64,000 bases of DNA from Pseudomonadota bacterium. Lineage in GTDB: Bacteria > Pseudomonadota > Alphaproteobacteria > Azospirillales > Azospirillaceae. The notes beneath the pieces are model-generated. The model had not been told where the DNA came from. It saw only the letters and a list, made by a program, of their open reading frames with translations, and ran no database searches. A program made the translations under genes and the position numbers. Shown here in pieces: positions 34,731 through 44,448 of this stretch; position 1 is the stretch's first letter, and the number at the start of each line of letters is the position of its first letter. The stretch is from positions 1 to 64,000 of the forward strand of contig JAEZHQ010000129.1 in assembly GCA_023416455.1 (NCBI GenBank), in the 5' to 3' direction.

Positions 34731-35741
34731 ATGCTGCGCTTCATCCTGACCCGGGTGAGCCTGGTGATTCCGACCTTTCTCGGGGTCACCTTCCTGACCT
34801 TCCTGCTGATCCGGCTGGTGCCGGGCGACCCCATCGAGGTGCGGGTCGGCGAGCGCGGCATCCCGCCGGAGCGGCTGGCCCAGCTGCGCCATGAGCTGGG
34901 GCTGGACCGGCCCCTGTGGCAGCAGTTCCTCGACTATGTGGGGGGTGTCCTGGGCGGCGACCTCGGCGTCTCGCTGGTCACCCGGAACACGGTGCTGGAC
35001 GAGTTCCTCACGCTGTTCCCGGCGACGCTGGAGCTGGTGGCCTCGGCCATGCTGTTCGCCACGCTTGTCGGCCTGCCGGCGGGGATCGTCGCGGCGGTCC
35101 GGCGCGGCTCGGTCTTCGACCACGGGGTGATGGGCCTCAGCCTGACCGGCTATTCGATGCCGATCTTCTGGTGGGGCCTGCTGCTCATCCTGTTCTTCTC
35201 GGTCGGGCTGGGCTGGACGCCGGTGTCCGGGCGGCTCGACCTGATGCATTACGTGGAGCCGGTGACCGGCTTCATGCTGGTCGACACGCTGCTGGCCGGG
35301 GAATACGGGGCCTTCCGCTCGGCGCTGCACCATCTGATCCTGCCCGCGGTCGTGCTCGGCACGGTGCCTCTGGCGGTGGTGGCGCGCATGACCCGCTCGG
35401 CCATGCTGGAGGTGCTGGGCGAGGACTACATCCGGACGGCGCGGGCCAAGGGCCTTCCCGGCCGGAGGGTGATCGGCCTGCACGCCCTGCGCAACGCGCT
35501 GATCCCGGTGGTCACCGTGATCGGCCTCCAGGTGGGGATGCTGCTCGGCGGCGCCATCCTGACCGAGACGATCTTCTCCTGGCCGGGGGTCGGCAAGTGG
35601 CTGATCGAGTCCATCAACCGCCGCGACTATCCCGCTCTCCAGGGCGGGGTGCTGCTGATCGCGACCACGGTGATGGGCGTCAACCTGCTGGTGGATGTCC
35701 TCTACGGCGTCCTCAACCCGCGCATCCGCCACGCCCGGTGA
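34731..35741 (+). CDS. dppB: Dipeptide ABC transporter permease DppB
   Basis: The 336-residue inner-membrane permease of the BPD type has six predicted spans, starting with FILTRVSLVIPTFLGVTFLTFLL. The cytoplasmic EAA loop is visible in DYIRTARAKGLPGRRVIGLH, the site that contacts the ATPases, and the end contains TIFSWPGVGKWLIESI, typical of DppB. It is the first gene after the dppA hairpin and ends 8 bp before dppC. Confidence 0.94.
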   Translation: MLRFILTRVSLVIPTFLGVTFLTFLLIRLVPGDPIEVRVGERGIPPERLAQLRHELGLDRPLWQQFLDYVGGVLGGDLGVSLVTRNTVLDEFLTLFPATLELVASAMLFATLVGLPAGIVAAVRRGSVFDHGVMGLSLTGYSMPIFWWGLLLILFFSVGLGWTPVSGRLDLMHYVEPVTGFMLVDTLLAGEYGAFRSALHHLILPAVVLGTVPLAVVARMTRSAMLEVLGEDYIRTARAKGLPGRRVIGLHALRNALIPVVTVIGLQVGMLLGGAILTETIFSWPGVGKWLIESINRRDYPALQGGVLLIATTVMGVNLLVDVLYGVLNPRIRHAR

Positions 35742-35749
35742 GGCGAGCC

Positions 35750-36703
35750 ATGAGCGACCCGATCCCCGCCCCGCCCGCCGCCGCCCCCGCTCCCGGTCCC
35801 GCTCCCGACGCCATCTCCGCGGCGGCGGTTCCGGCCGGGCGGCCGCCGCACCCGCTGGGCGAGTTCTGGTACCATTTCCGGCAGAACAAGGGGGCCATGC
35901 TCGGCCTCGTGGTGATCCTGACGATCGCGCTGGTCGCCCTGTTCGCCGGCACGGTGGCGCCGCACGACCCCAACCTCCAGTACCGCGACGCCATCCTCGT
36001 CCCGCCGGTCTGGCAGGACGGGGGGAGCGCGCGCTTCCTCCTCGGCACCGACGACATCGGGCGCGACATGCTGTCCCGCCTGATCCACGGCGCCCGGCTG
36101 TCGATGATGATCGGCCTCATCGTGGTCACCCTGTCGCTGGCGGTCGGGCTGGCGCTGGGCATGGCGGCGGGCTTCTTCGGCGGGGCCGTCGACGTGCTGG
36201 TCATGCGCCTCATGGACATACTGCTGGCGCTGCCCTCGCTGCTTCTGGCGGTGGTGGTGGCGGCCATCCTCGGGCCGGGGCTGGTCAACGCCATGCTGGC
36301 GGTCTCCATCGTGGTGATCCCGCACTACGCCCGCCTGACCCGCGCCGCGGTTCTGGCCGAGACGGGCAAGGACTATGTCGTCGCCTCCCGCGTCGCCGGG
36401 GCGGGGCCGCTGCGGCTGATGCTGGTGGTGATCCTGCCCAACTGCGTGGCGCCGCTCATCGTGCAGGCGACGCTGGGCTTCTCCACCGCCATCCTGGACG
36501 CCGCGGCGCTGGGCTTCCTCGGCCTCGGCGCCCAGCCGCCGACTCCGGAGTGGGGCACCATGCTCGCCTCCTCCCTCCAGTTCCTCCAGCGCGCGCCCTG
36601 GGTCGTCACCTGGCCCGGCGTCGCCATCCTGGTGACCGTGCTGGCCTTCAACCTGCTGGGCGACGGGCTGCGCGACGCGCTCGACCCCAAGCTGAAGCGA
36701 TGA
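35750..36703 (+). CDS. dppC: Dipeptide ABC transporter permease DppC
   Basis: The 317-residue second permease starts with a Pro/Ala-rich cytoplasmic tail of about 35 residues, then the usual FWYHFRQNKGAMLGLVVIL span and the periplasmic-side motif LLGTDDIGRDMLSRLIHGAR. The EAA-like loop is DYVVASRVAGAGPLRLML, and the C-terminus has GFLGLGAQPPTPEWG. Normal DppC length is about 300. It is 8 bp from dppB and 6 bp from dppD, so the genes are tightly linked. Confidence 0.94.
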   Translation: MSDPIPAPPAAAPAPGPAPDAISAAAVPAGRPPHPLGEFWYHFRQNKGAMLGLVVILTIALVALFAGTVAPHDPNLQYRDAILVPPVWQDGGSARFLLGTDDIGRDMLSRLIHGARLSMMIGLIVVTLSLAVGLALGMAAGFFGGAVDVLVMRLMDILLALPSLLLAVVVAAILGPGLVNAMLAVSIVVIPHYARLTRAAVLAETGKDYVVASRVAGAGPLRLMLVVILPNCVAPLIVQATLGFSTAILDAAALGFLGLGAQPPTPEWGTMLASSLQFLQRAPWVVTWPGVAILVTVLAFNLLGDGLRDALDPKLKR

Positions 36704-36709
36704 GCCGCC

Positions 36710-37698
36710 ATGCCCCTTCTCGACATCGCCAACCTGTCCGTCGAGTTCACCACCCGCGCCGGAACCTTCCGTGCCGTGGACGGCATCGACCTCGCCGTGG
36801 CGGAGGGCGAGGTGGTGGGCATCGTCGGCGAGTCCGGCTCCGGCAAGTCGGTGACCTCGCTGGCCGTCATGGGGCTGCTCGGCGGCAACGCCCGGGTGCT
36901 GGCCGACCGCATGCGATTCGCCGGGGGCGACCTGCGCAGCCTCGGTGCGGCGCAGCGGCGCCGGATCACCGGGAAGGACGTGGCCATGGTCTTCCAGGAG
37001 CCGATGACCAGCCTGAATCCCTGCTTCACCGTGGGCTTCCAGATCATGGAGACGCTGAAGGCGCACGAGGGCCTGTCGGGCCGGGGACTGCGCGCCCGCG
37101 CCGTCGAGCTGCTGGAGCAGGTCGGCATCCCGGCCCCGGAAAGCCGCCTGTCGGCCTTCCCTCACCAGCTATCGGGCGGCATGAACCAGCGCGTGATGAT
37201 CGCCATCGCCATTGCCTGCAACCCGCGCCTGCTGATCGCGGACGAGCCGACGACGGCGCTCGACGTGACCATCCAGAAGCAGATCCTCGACCTGCTGGTC
37301 CGCCTCCAGAAGGAGCGGGGGATGGCGCTGATCCTCATCACCCACGACATGGGGGTGGTGGCGGAGACGGCGCAGCGGGTGGTCGTGATGTACGCCGGGC
37401 AGGTCGCCGAGACGCGGCCGGTGGAGGCCCTGTTCCAGGCGCCGCGCCACCCCTACACCGGCGCCCTGCTCGACGCCCTGCCGGAACGCGCGCTCGGCCG
37501 GCGCCGCCTGCCCACCATCCCCGGCGTGGTGCCGGGGATCGCCGACCGGCCGCAGGGCTGCCTCTTCAACCCGCGCTGCCGCTTCGCCACCGATCGCTGC
37601 CGGGCCGAGCGCCCGGCCCTGTTCGAGGTCGACGCCGGGCGGGCGCGCTGCTTCCACCCCCTGCCGGACGGCGTCCACGCCCAGCCGGAGGCGGCGCC

Positions 37699-37702
<4 letters not shown>
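36710..37702 (+). CDS. dppD: Dipeptide ABC transporter ATP-binding protein DppD
   Basis: The 330-residue cytoplasmic ATPase has Walker [10 protein letters not shown]-loop [12 protein letters not shown], signature LSGGMNQRV, Walker [13 protein letters not shown] and H-loop ITHD. The C-terminal oligopeptide-transporter extension with the cysteine motif [13 protein letters not shown] (an iron-sulfur-type cluster site seen in DppD/OppD) is present. It overlaps dppF by 4 bp (ATGA). Confidence 0.95.
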
Positions 37703-38712
<1,010 letters not shown>

Positions 38713-38914
38713 TCGCCGAAACGGTGGCCGGCCGGTTCCGGCAGGAGCGCCACTGTTGTGCGCGGAGCAGCGACGCGGTGCCGCGGCTGCGCGGCGCGAC
38801 ACGACAGGCACCCGGCGTTGAATCCGGCGGCCGGAGCGGCTACCCTTTCTGCAAGCATGGGTATTGCCCGTCGAGGCGCAACTTTCTTCTCTTTGAGAGA
38901 AAAGGAAAAACAAC

Positions 38915-39325
38915 ATGCCGCTGATGGAGTGGAACGACAAGATGAGCGTCGGCGTCGCCCAGTTCGACAACGAGCACAAGAAGCTCGTCGCCATGGTGAA
39001 CGAACTGTTCGATGCGGTCCAGGCGGGGCGGGGCAAGGACGCCCTGGGCAAGATCCTGGACGGGTTGATCGCCTACACGAAAACGCACTTCGCCAATGAG
39101 GAGCGGTACTTTCAACAGCACGGATACGCCGACTACGCCACGCACAAGGCGGAGCACGACGCCCTCGCCAAGCAGGTGGCGGAGGTGCAGCAGAAGTATC
39201 ACTCCGGCGCCACCGCCACGCTCAGCATGGAGGTCATGAACTTCCTGAAGAACTGGCTGGTCAAGCACATCCAGGGGACCGACCGGAAATACGGCCCCTT
39301 CCTGAACGCCAAGGGCGTGAAATAG
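38915..39325 (+). CDS. Bacteriohemerythrin
   Basis: The 136-residue four-helix protein binds O2 at a di-iron site. All seven ligands are in place: H21 (DNEHKK), H58 and E62 (KTHFANEERYF), H77 and H81 (THKAEH), H118 and D123 (KHIQGTD). Roles proposed for the family are O2 delivery, sensing or oxygen protection, of interest in a microaerophilic nitrogen-fixing genus. Good ribosome site (AAGGA) before ATG 38915. Its 200-bp upstream region separates it from dppF; no FNR-like box was seen. Confidence 0.93.
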   Translation: MPLMEWNDKMSVGVAQFDNEHKKLVAMVNELFDAVQAGRGKDALGKILDGLIAYTKTHFANEERYFQQHGYADYATHKAEHDALAKQVAEVQQKYHSGATATLSMEVMNFLKNWLVKHIQGTDRKYGPFLNAKGVK

Positions 39326-39391
39326 CACCGGCCGGACGCTCCCCCCGGGCAGCGGCGAGGCCGCCGGCCGGAGGGCGTCTCCGACGGGGCG

Positions 39392-39826
39392 TTACCGGCG
39401 GCCGCCCTTGCCCGGTTCGCTGACATCCTGGACGGTCTGGCCGACCACGTCGTCGTCCCCGGTCTTGACGGCGAGGTCGGCGATCGCGACCACACCGACG
39501 AGGCGCTTGTCCCGGTTCAGGATGGTCAGGCGCCGGATCTGTTTCTCGGCCATGATCTGGGCGGCCTCGCTGCTGTCCTGATCGTCGAAGGCGTAGGCGA
39601 TGTCCCGGGTCATGGCATCGCCGACCTTGGCGCTGTTGGGATCCTTGCCGTCGGCCACGGCGCGGATGGCGATGTCGCGGTCGGTCAGGGTGCCGACCAG
39701 CCGGTCCTGTTCGCCCACCGGCAGGAAGCCGATGTTGGCGTCCCGCATCATGCGCGCGGCCTCCTTCAACGGGGTGTCGGGGCTCACGATGGCGACCTGA
39801 CGGGTCATGATGTCCCGGATTTGCAT
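39392..39826 (-). CDS. CBS-domain pair protein
   Basis: The 144-residue protein consists of two CBS motifs: QIRDIMTRQVAIVSPDTPLK with LVGTLTDRDIAIRAV, then VGDAMTRDIAYAFDDQD with RRLTILNRDKRLVGVVAIAD. CBS pairs bind adenosine nucleotides and sense energy or stress. GGAGGG four bases before ATG 39826 is a clear ribosome site. An EcfG-like promoter about 40 bp upstream (39867-39891) suggests general-stress control. It resembles the second CBS protein at 60.5 kb. Confidence 0.88.
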   Translation of the reverse strand: MQIRDIMTRQVAIVSPDTPLKEAARMMRDANIGFLPVGEQDRLVGTLTDRDIAIRAVADGKDPNSAKVGDAMTRDIAYAFDDQDSSEAAQIMAEKQIRRLTILNRDKRLVGVVAIADLAVKTGDDDVVGQTVQDVSEPGKGGRR

Positions 39827-39866
39827 GATGCCCTCCATGCTGGACGTCGGGTGCAACCGCCCGGAA

Positions 39867-39891
39867 AACCGTCCTCCGTCCCCGGAGTTCC
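39867..39891 (-). promoter_or_regulatory. EcfG-type (general stress) promoter-like sequence for the CBS gene
   Basis: On the minus strand GGAAC (39891-39887), 17 bases, then GTT (39869-39867). The spacing is identical to that of the element at 23889-23913. The predicted start near 39858 would leave a leader of about 30 nt before ATG 39826. Confidence 0.5.
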
Positions 39892-40078
39892 CTGGGGCGC
39901 GCCCGTAAGGAAGGGGACGCCGCGGGAACTCTTGCCGGGGGGCGGGGTTCATTGGTGGACGGACGGTTCCGAGCCGTTCCGTCCTCGCGTGGTTCCGGTG
40001 CAAGGCGCTCTTGCGGCGCTGGCGCGGCGTCCGGCGCCGCGACCCGCGAGGAGTCGACCCGCTTCACCAGGGTGCGCC

Positions 40079-40588
40079 ATGGAAAGCCTCACCGTCCTGT
40101 TCGGCTTCGTCGCCATCGTCTCGCTTCTTCTGGTGTTCTCCGCCCTGCGCTGGGCGCGCAACCGGATGGCGCGGACGATCATCCTGCTGCTGTTCGCCCT
40201 GATGCTGCCGGCCGCCTACGCGGCGCCCGCCGCGCTGCTCGGCCGGGCCAAGCCGGTCACGCTGGAGTGGCTCGGCTCCAACGTCCAGGAGGCGACGGTG
40301 CTCAGCTCGACGGTCGTGGAGAACGAGGCGATCTACCTGACGCTGCTGTGGCAGCAAACGCCGAACCTCTACAGGCTGCCCTGGGACCGCCGCATGGCCG
40401 AACAACTCCAGGAGGCGCAGCGCGAGGCGCAACGCAACGGCACCCGGCCGATGATGCGGCTTCCCTTCGAGCGTTCCTGGGACGACCGGGAACCGCGCTT
40501 CTACGCGCAGCCGCAGCCCAAGATGCCGGACAAGCCCTACCAGACCAACCCGGGCGTGGAGTTCCAGCACCCCGGCCAGCCGACCTGA
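40079..40588 (+). CDS. Hypothetical inner-membrane protein, 169 aa
   Basis: I do not recognise the family. Two closely spaced hydrophobic spans at about residues 5-22 (TVLFGFVAIVSLLLVFSAL) and 32-52 (ARTIILLLFALMLPAAYAA) precede a C-terminal soluble domain that begins KPVTLEWLGSNVQEATVL. The tail is rich in Gln, Arg and Pro (RMAEQLQEAQREAQRN). It could be a small membrane-anchored periplasmic protein. ATG 40079 has only a weak ribosome site. It lies between the CBS gene and yajQ. Confidence 0.7.
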   Translation: MESLTVLFGFVAIVSLLLVFSALRWARNRMARTIILLLFALMLPAAYAAPAALLGRAKPVTLEWLGSNVQEATVLSSTVVENEAIYLTLLWQQTPNLYRLPWDRRMAEQLQEAQREAQRNGTRPMMRLPFERSWDDREPRFYAQPQPKMPDKPYQTNPGVEFQHPGQPT

Positions 40589-40704
40589 GCGGCCCCCAGT
40601 GCGCCGTGGTCCGGACCCGGCCGTCCGGAACGGGGACGCTTGAGGCGACGGACGGCCTCGTCTACGGTTCCGGCCAAACCGTCAGCCCGAGGGAGTGAGG
40701 CGCC

Positions 40705-41193
40705 ATGCCGTCGTTCGACATCGTGTCCAAGACCGACATCCACGAAATCGACAACGCCATCGCCGGCGTCCGCCGCGAGATCGAGACCCGCTTCGACTTC
40801 AAGGGGTCGCGCTGCACCGTGGAGCGCACCGAGAACGACATCACCCTGGTCGCCGACGACGAGCCCAAGTTGCAGCAGATGCAGGAGCTTCTGCGCGTCC
40901 ATGTGACCCGGCGCAAGCTCGACGCCGCGGCGCTCGACTTCTCCCGCAAGCCGGAGCGCGGGGCCGGCGACACGCTGCGCCATGTCGTCACCGTCAAGCA
41001 AGGCATTGCCCAGGATCTCGCCAGGACCATCGTCAAGGGGGTCAAGGACAGCAAGATGAAGGTCCAAATCTCCATCCAGGGCGATGAGTTGCGTGTCACC
41101 GGCAAGAAGCGCGATGACTTGCAGGATGCCATCAAACTGGTGCGCGGCATGAAGATCGAGCAGCCGCTGCAATACATCAATTTTCGCGACTGA
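40705..41193 (+). CDS. yajQ: YajQ family cyclic-di-GMP/nucleotide-binding protein
   Basis: The 162-residue protein matches YajQ closely from MPSFDIVSKTDIHEIDNAI and RFDFKGSRCTVE to VKDSKMKVQISIQGDELRVT. In Xanthomonas the homologue binds c-di-GMP and acts with a transcription factor. It is a cytoplasmic two-domain ferredoxin-like fold. ATG 40705 follows GGGAGTGAGGC. A long inverted repeat (41210-41255) follows the gene. Confidence 0.95.
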   Translation: MPSFDIVSKTDIHEIDNAIAGVRREIETRFDFKGSRCTVERTENDITLVADDEPKLQQMQELLRVHVTRRKLDAAALDFSRKPERGAGDTLRHVVTVKQGIAQDLARTIVKGVKDSKMKVQISIQGDELRVTGKKRDDLQDAIKLVRGMKIEQPLQYINFRD

Positions 41194-41209
41194 AGGTGGG
41201 GTGGGCAGG

Positions 41210-41255
41210 AATTTCCCACTTCCCGGGATGTTTCTGCCGGGTTGGGTGGAAAATT
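41210..41255 (+). terminator. Long stem-loop after yajQ
   Basis: AATTTCCCAC (41210-41219) pairs with GTGGAAAATT (41246-41255, one mismatch), and CCCGG (41222-41226) with CCGGG (41237-41241) inside. There is no T-tract beyond the closing AAAATT. Probably a transcript end or processing structure. Confidence 0.45.
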
Positions 41256-41454
41256 CTGCCGGACCGCCGGCCTCCCGGCTCCGTGGAGCGCTGTGCCTTG
41301 AACCGGAAGCGCATGGTGTTCCGATGAGCGGAAGCGTCCCGAGGCCATCGTGGCCCGGTTTTTGCCAGAACGCCGGTGATTGCCTGTGTATCAATGGCGC
41401 GCGTGCCCATGGCTCATGCGCCAACGGTTGCCGAACGCCGCAGGGGCCATTTGC

Positions 41455-41901
41455 ATGACGACGATGCTCAACGACACCGCCTCGTTGATGCGCATCCGGA
41501 CCGGGGAGGCGGTGGAGCGCAAGGAAGCGGGCACGCCGCGCCCGCCGGGCGAGTTGGCGGGGCAGTTCGCCGCCATGCTGGAACAGCTCAACGGCGTCGA
41601 CGCGGGCGCCAGGGACGGGGCACAGGCGGGGACGGCCTCCCTCCCCATCGACGCGGCGGGTGGCACCTGGCTCCGGGCGCCCGAGGGTGACGCGGCAACG
41701 CCCTGCCTTGGCGTGGGGGCGGTCAGCCTGTTCGCCCAGAGCGTGGCGGAGGAGGAGGTCACGGTTCCGCTGCCGGCGCAGCCGGAGGAGGCGCTTGAGG
41801 TCGTGGAGAGCGCGCTGAAGGCCGGCGGCGCCTCCGACTTCCGCTGGCTGACCACGCTTCTGACCCAGGGCGTGCCGGAAGCGGCGGACGGGAACCCCTG
41901 A
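41455..41901 (+). CDS. Hypothetical protein, 148 aa
   Basis: I do not recognise it. It has no signal or membrane span; the N-terminus is polar (MTTMLNDTASLMRIRTGEAV), the middle Gly/Ala-rich, and the C-terminal 50 residues acidic (EEEVTVPLPAQPEEALEVVE) and then helical. Codon usage resembles the neighbouring genes. ATG 41455 has AGGGG about eight bases upstream. It lies between yajQ and the repeat-bearing end of the phosphatase gene. Moderately sure that it is real. Confidence 0.55.
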   Translation: MTTMLNDTASLMRIRTGEAVERKEAGTPRPPGELAGQFAAMLEQLNGVDAGARDGAQAGTASLPIDAAGGTWLRAPEGDAATPCLGVGAVSLFAQSVAEEEVTVPLPAQPEEALEVVESALKAGGASDFRWLTTLLTQGVPEAADGNP

Positions 41902-42004
41902 TGCTGTCCTGACGGAGGTGCGTCGCGGCACCGCCGCGTCCCCCGGGCGCCGGATCATACGGCCGGCGCATGAATGCTTCCCTGATCGGCCCGCCTCCGC
42001 GGAT

Positions 42005-42095
42005 CTTGGTTTCGCGCCCATATGGGCGTGGTCGGATGCCAGGGCGAGAAATACCGGGGCCAGACGTCAGGACTTTCCGGCCCCGGCATCAGACC
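42005..42095 (-). repeat. 3'-end repeat module, copy 2 (with terminator-like hairpin)
   Basis: Second copy of the module at 7152-7264. Block A, TTCGCGCCCATATGGGCG (42010-42027), is itself almost a palindrome. Block B starts ATACCGGGGCC (42051) and ends at the phosphatase stop codon. CCGGGGCC (42054-42061) and GGCCCCGG (42079-42086) form a perfect 8-bp stem, with the CGTCAGGAC loop core shared by both copies. Confidence 0.6.
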
Positions 42096-42850
42096 GTGCA
42101 GAGGAAGCGGCGGCTGGCGCCTTCCAGAACCAGGGCGGTGAGGCGGTTGGTGGCGAAAGCCCCGGTGTCGATGCCGATCCGGTTGGACCGGATTTCCGGC
42201 TGGAGGGCGATGGTGTGCCCGTGCACGACCACCTTGCCGTGATCGGCCTGCGAGGCCAGGAATTCCTCGCGGATCCACATCAGGTCCAACGCGTCCTGAC
42301 GGTCGAGCGGAACGCCGGGGCGGACGCCGGCATGGACGAAGTGGTAGTCGCCGATGCTGACGCAGGTGCGCAGGCGGGTCAGGAAGGATTTGTGGTGGGC
42401 GGGCAGGGCGGCGCGGAACTGCTGCTGCGCCTCTTCCAGGCGCTCGGCCGGCGTGGCCTCCGGCGGTGGGACGACCCCGTAGCTGGCCAGCGTCGCGTTG
42501 CCGCCGTAGGTGAGCCAGTTGCCCCCGACGCGGGCGTCCTCCAGGAAATCGAGCAGGGTGGCCTCGTGGTTGCCGCGCAGGTGGATCGCGCCGAAGCCCG
42601 GCGGCGGGCCGGCCGCCAGCCGCTCGATCACCGCCCGCGACTGCGGGCCACGATCCACATAATCACCGAGAAAGACGATGTGCTTGACGAGGTCGGTGGC
42701 GGCGCCGTCGCTTTCGATCTGATGCAGAAGTTGATCCAGGAGGTCGAGGCGGCCGTGGATGTCGCCGACCGCGTAGACGCGCACGCCGCGCGGCACCAAC
42801 GCCGCGGCAGGTTCCGGTTCCGCCCACAGTTTGCGCGCAAAGCCCAACAC
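42089..42850 (-). CDS. Metallophosphoesterase, bacterial Ser/Thr protein phosphatase type
   Basis: The 253-residue protein has the two-metal calcineurin-like signatures GDIHGRLDLLDQLL, GDYVDRGPQSRAVIERL, LRGNHEATLLDF, VHAGVRPG and VVHGHTIA, as in PrpA/B-type protein phosphatases. It is soluble. GTG 42850 is chosen because GGGGAG lies eight bases upstream; a start at 42964 would add 38 poorly conserved residues. Substrate unknown; no kinase gene is adjacent. Confidence 0.9.
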   Translation of the reverse strand: MLGFARKLWAEPEPAAALVPRGVRVYAVGDIHGRLDLLDQLLHQIESDGAATDLVKHIVFLGDYVDRGPQSRAVIERLAAGPPPGFGAIHLRGNHEATLLDFLEDARVGGNWLTYGGNATLASYGVVPPPEATPAERLEEAQQQFRAALPAHHKSFLTRLRTCVSIGDYHFVHAGVRPGVPLDRQDALDLMWIREEFLASQADHGKVVVHGHTIALQPEIRSNRIGIDTGAFATNRLTALVLEGASRRFLCTV

Positions 42851-43061
42851 CGTCCGCTCTCCCCATCCTGATGCCCGTCGGCAAGGCTCACGCCGGACGG
42901 ACGCCGGTGGCCGTCGCGCAGCAGCGCTCCCGGTGACAACAGGGCGCCCAGGGGCGCCGTCCACCTCTCACACCAGGGTACTTCCGCTGAGAATATATGG
43001 ATATGTCAAGCGCTCAGTGCGAATAGCCCCGGAATCCGTAGGGTTGGAGCAGGGACTGGAG

Positions 43062-43754
43062 TCAGGAGCCCGGCATGGCCCGGTCCAGCGCCGCCAGCAG
43101 GCCCTCCAGATGGAGGTCGACCACCCGCCGGTCAAGGCGCGGCCAGTGGTAGACCCGGGCCGCCGTGGGCGACTCCACCTGAAACTCCAGGCGCGACGCG
43201 CGGCCGGCACGGATCGGCGGCAGCAGGCGTTCCATCGGGCCGCAGGTCAACCCGACGCGCCGGGCTTCCTTGACCGCGGCGAAGCGCCGGATCATCTCCG
43301 CGCCGGCTTCGGCCTCCCCCAGGGCGCCGGTGGCGGCCAGGGCCAGGAAATCCAGGAACTCCGGCGGCGCCCGGTCGGGGCCGCCATCGCCATCGCCATC
43401 GCCATCCCGATCCCCATCGAGCGCGCGGGCGAGCCCGGTCAGCTCGGCCGGGGTGTAGAAGCCCTGCGTCCCCGCCCCCTCGACCGTCAGCAACACCGGC
43501 CGGTCGAGCGCGATCGGACGGTCGAAGACGATGTGGAGCGTGGTGCATTGAGCGTCGCGCACGGCGTTGACGGTCAGTGCGCTGAGGCCGCCCCGGTTGT
43601 CGGGGAAGCCCTGGATGGCGGCCACGGTGCAGCGCCGCGCCGTGCCCTCCCCGACGCAGCTGGCCTCCGCCACGGCGGCCGGGCGCGGCGCGTCGGCCGA
43701 TGCCGGCGCCGCGCACCCCACCGCGAGCAGGAGAAGCCCAACCCAGCGCGCCAT
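43062..43754 (-). CDS. Secreted hypothetical protein with Asp-Gly repeat
   Basis: A 230-residue protein with a signal peptide (MARWVGLLLLAVGCAAPASA, likely cleaved after ASA), so periplasmic. No family recognised. The mature half has paired cysteines (ASCVGEGTARRCT; VRDAQCTT; GLTCGPM) that could form disulfides. The middle has a DGDGDGDG run encoded by four GCCATC repeats (43383-43406), a site where slippage would add or remove Asp-Gly pairs in frame. ATG 43754 is upstream of a consistent signal sequence. Confidence 0.7.
   Translation of the reverse strand: MARWVGLLLLAVGCAAPASADAPRPAAVAEASCVGEGTARRCTVAAIQGFPDNRGGLSALTVNAVRDAQCTTLHIVFDRPIALDRPVLLTVEGAGTQGFYTPAELTGLARALDGDRDGDGDGDGGPDRAPPEFLDFLALAATGALGEAEAGAEMIRRFAAVKEARRVGLTCGPMERLLPPIRAGRASRLEFQVESPTAARVYHWPRLDRRVVDLHLEGLLAALDRAMPGS
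43383..43406. repeat. Hexanucleotide repeat (GCCATC)4
   Basis: Four perfect copies of GCCATC, coding in frame for Asp-Gly on the minus strand. Length changes by slippage would keep the frame. Confidence 0.85.
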
Positions 43755-43958
43755 TCCCGATGCTCCCTTCCGCCCGTGGCCGGTTCGACGAGGGCCGAGG
43801 GTAGCCGTGGTGGGCTTTCCTGTTGGTTAACGGGCTCACGGGGGGGGAGCGCGGAGCGGGCCGGCCGGTCCGGGTGGTGAGCGAAAGGGCCTGTTCCGTC
43901 CCGGCTGCCCCTGGTGTACCCTCTTTGGAGATCAGGGAAGATCGGGTGGGAGGCGGGC

Positions 43959-44414
43959 ATGCCGGTGTGGCGCCGTTACCTTGTGAAGGACGCATCCGGG
44001 CGGCTGGACGAGCTGCCGAGCGGGCTGTACGACCGTGCCGACGACGGCACGGCGCCGATCCCGGACTATGCCGGCCGCTGCGTGGAGGTGGTGGCGGCGG
44101 TGCTGGTCGGTGAGCAGGGCCGGGCGCCGCGGCTGACCGAGGTCGCCTTTACCAAGCTCTATTTCGACCAGTCCGGCTATGTCGACGCCGTCAAGCGGGA
44201 GCGCATGATCCGGCTGATGCTGGAAAGCTGCGCCGACCGACGCTGCCGGTCCCCGGCGCGGCCGGAATGCGCAGCACTCGCCCGGCGCGCCGACGCGGCC
44301 CGCCACCAGCTGACGCGGGAGTTCGGCTGGGACCCCGCCCCGGCGGAGGTCAACGCCGTGCTCCACCACCTGGACGGGGCGTCGCGGCCGGCCCGGCGGC
44401 CCACCCTGCACTGA
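43959..44414 (+). CDS. Hypothetical protein, 151 aa
   Basis: No family recognised. The strong GGGAGG site five bases before ATG 43959 supports the gene. The sequence has an aromatic N-terminus (MPVWRRYLVKDASGRLDELP), a middle VEVVAAVLVGEQGRAPRLTE, and a helical, Arg/Cys-rich C-terminus ending in a Pro/Arg tail. No signal or membrane span. It converges on the aminotransferase gene over a shared hairpin. Confidence 0.65.
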   Translation: MPVWRRYLVKDASGRLDELPSGLYDRADDGTAPIPDYAGRCVEVVAAVLVGEQGRAPRLTEVAFTKLYFDQSGYVDAVKRERMIRLMLESCADRRCRSPARPECAALARRADAARHQLTREFGWDPAPAEVNAVLHHLDGASRPARRPTLH

Positions 44415-44426
44415 GGCCGGCCTTAC

Positions 44427-44448
44427 CCCCCGCCTTCAGCGGCGGGGG
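44427..44448. terminator. Hairpin between converging genes at 44.4 kb
   Basis: CCCCCGCC (44427-44434) and GGCGGGGG (44441-44448) form a perfect 8-bp stem around TTCAGC. The loop contains the aminotransferase stop codon. Likely bidirectional; no long T-tract. Confidence 0.5.
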
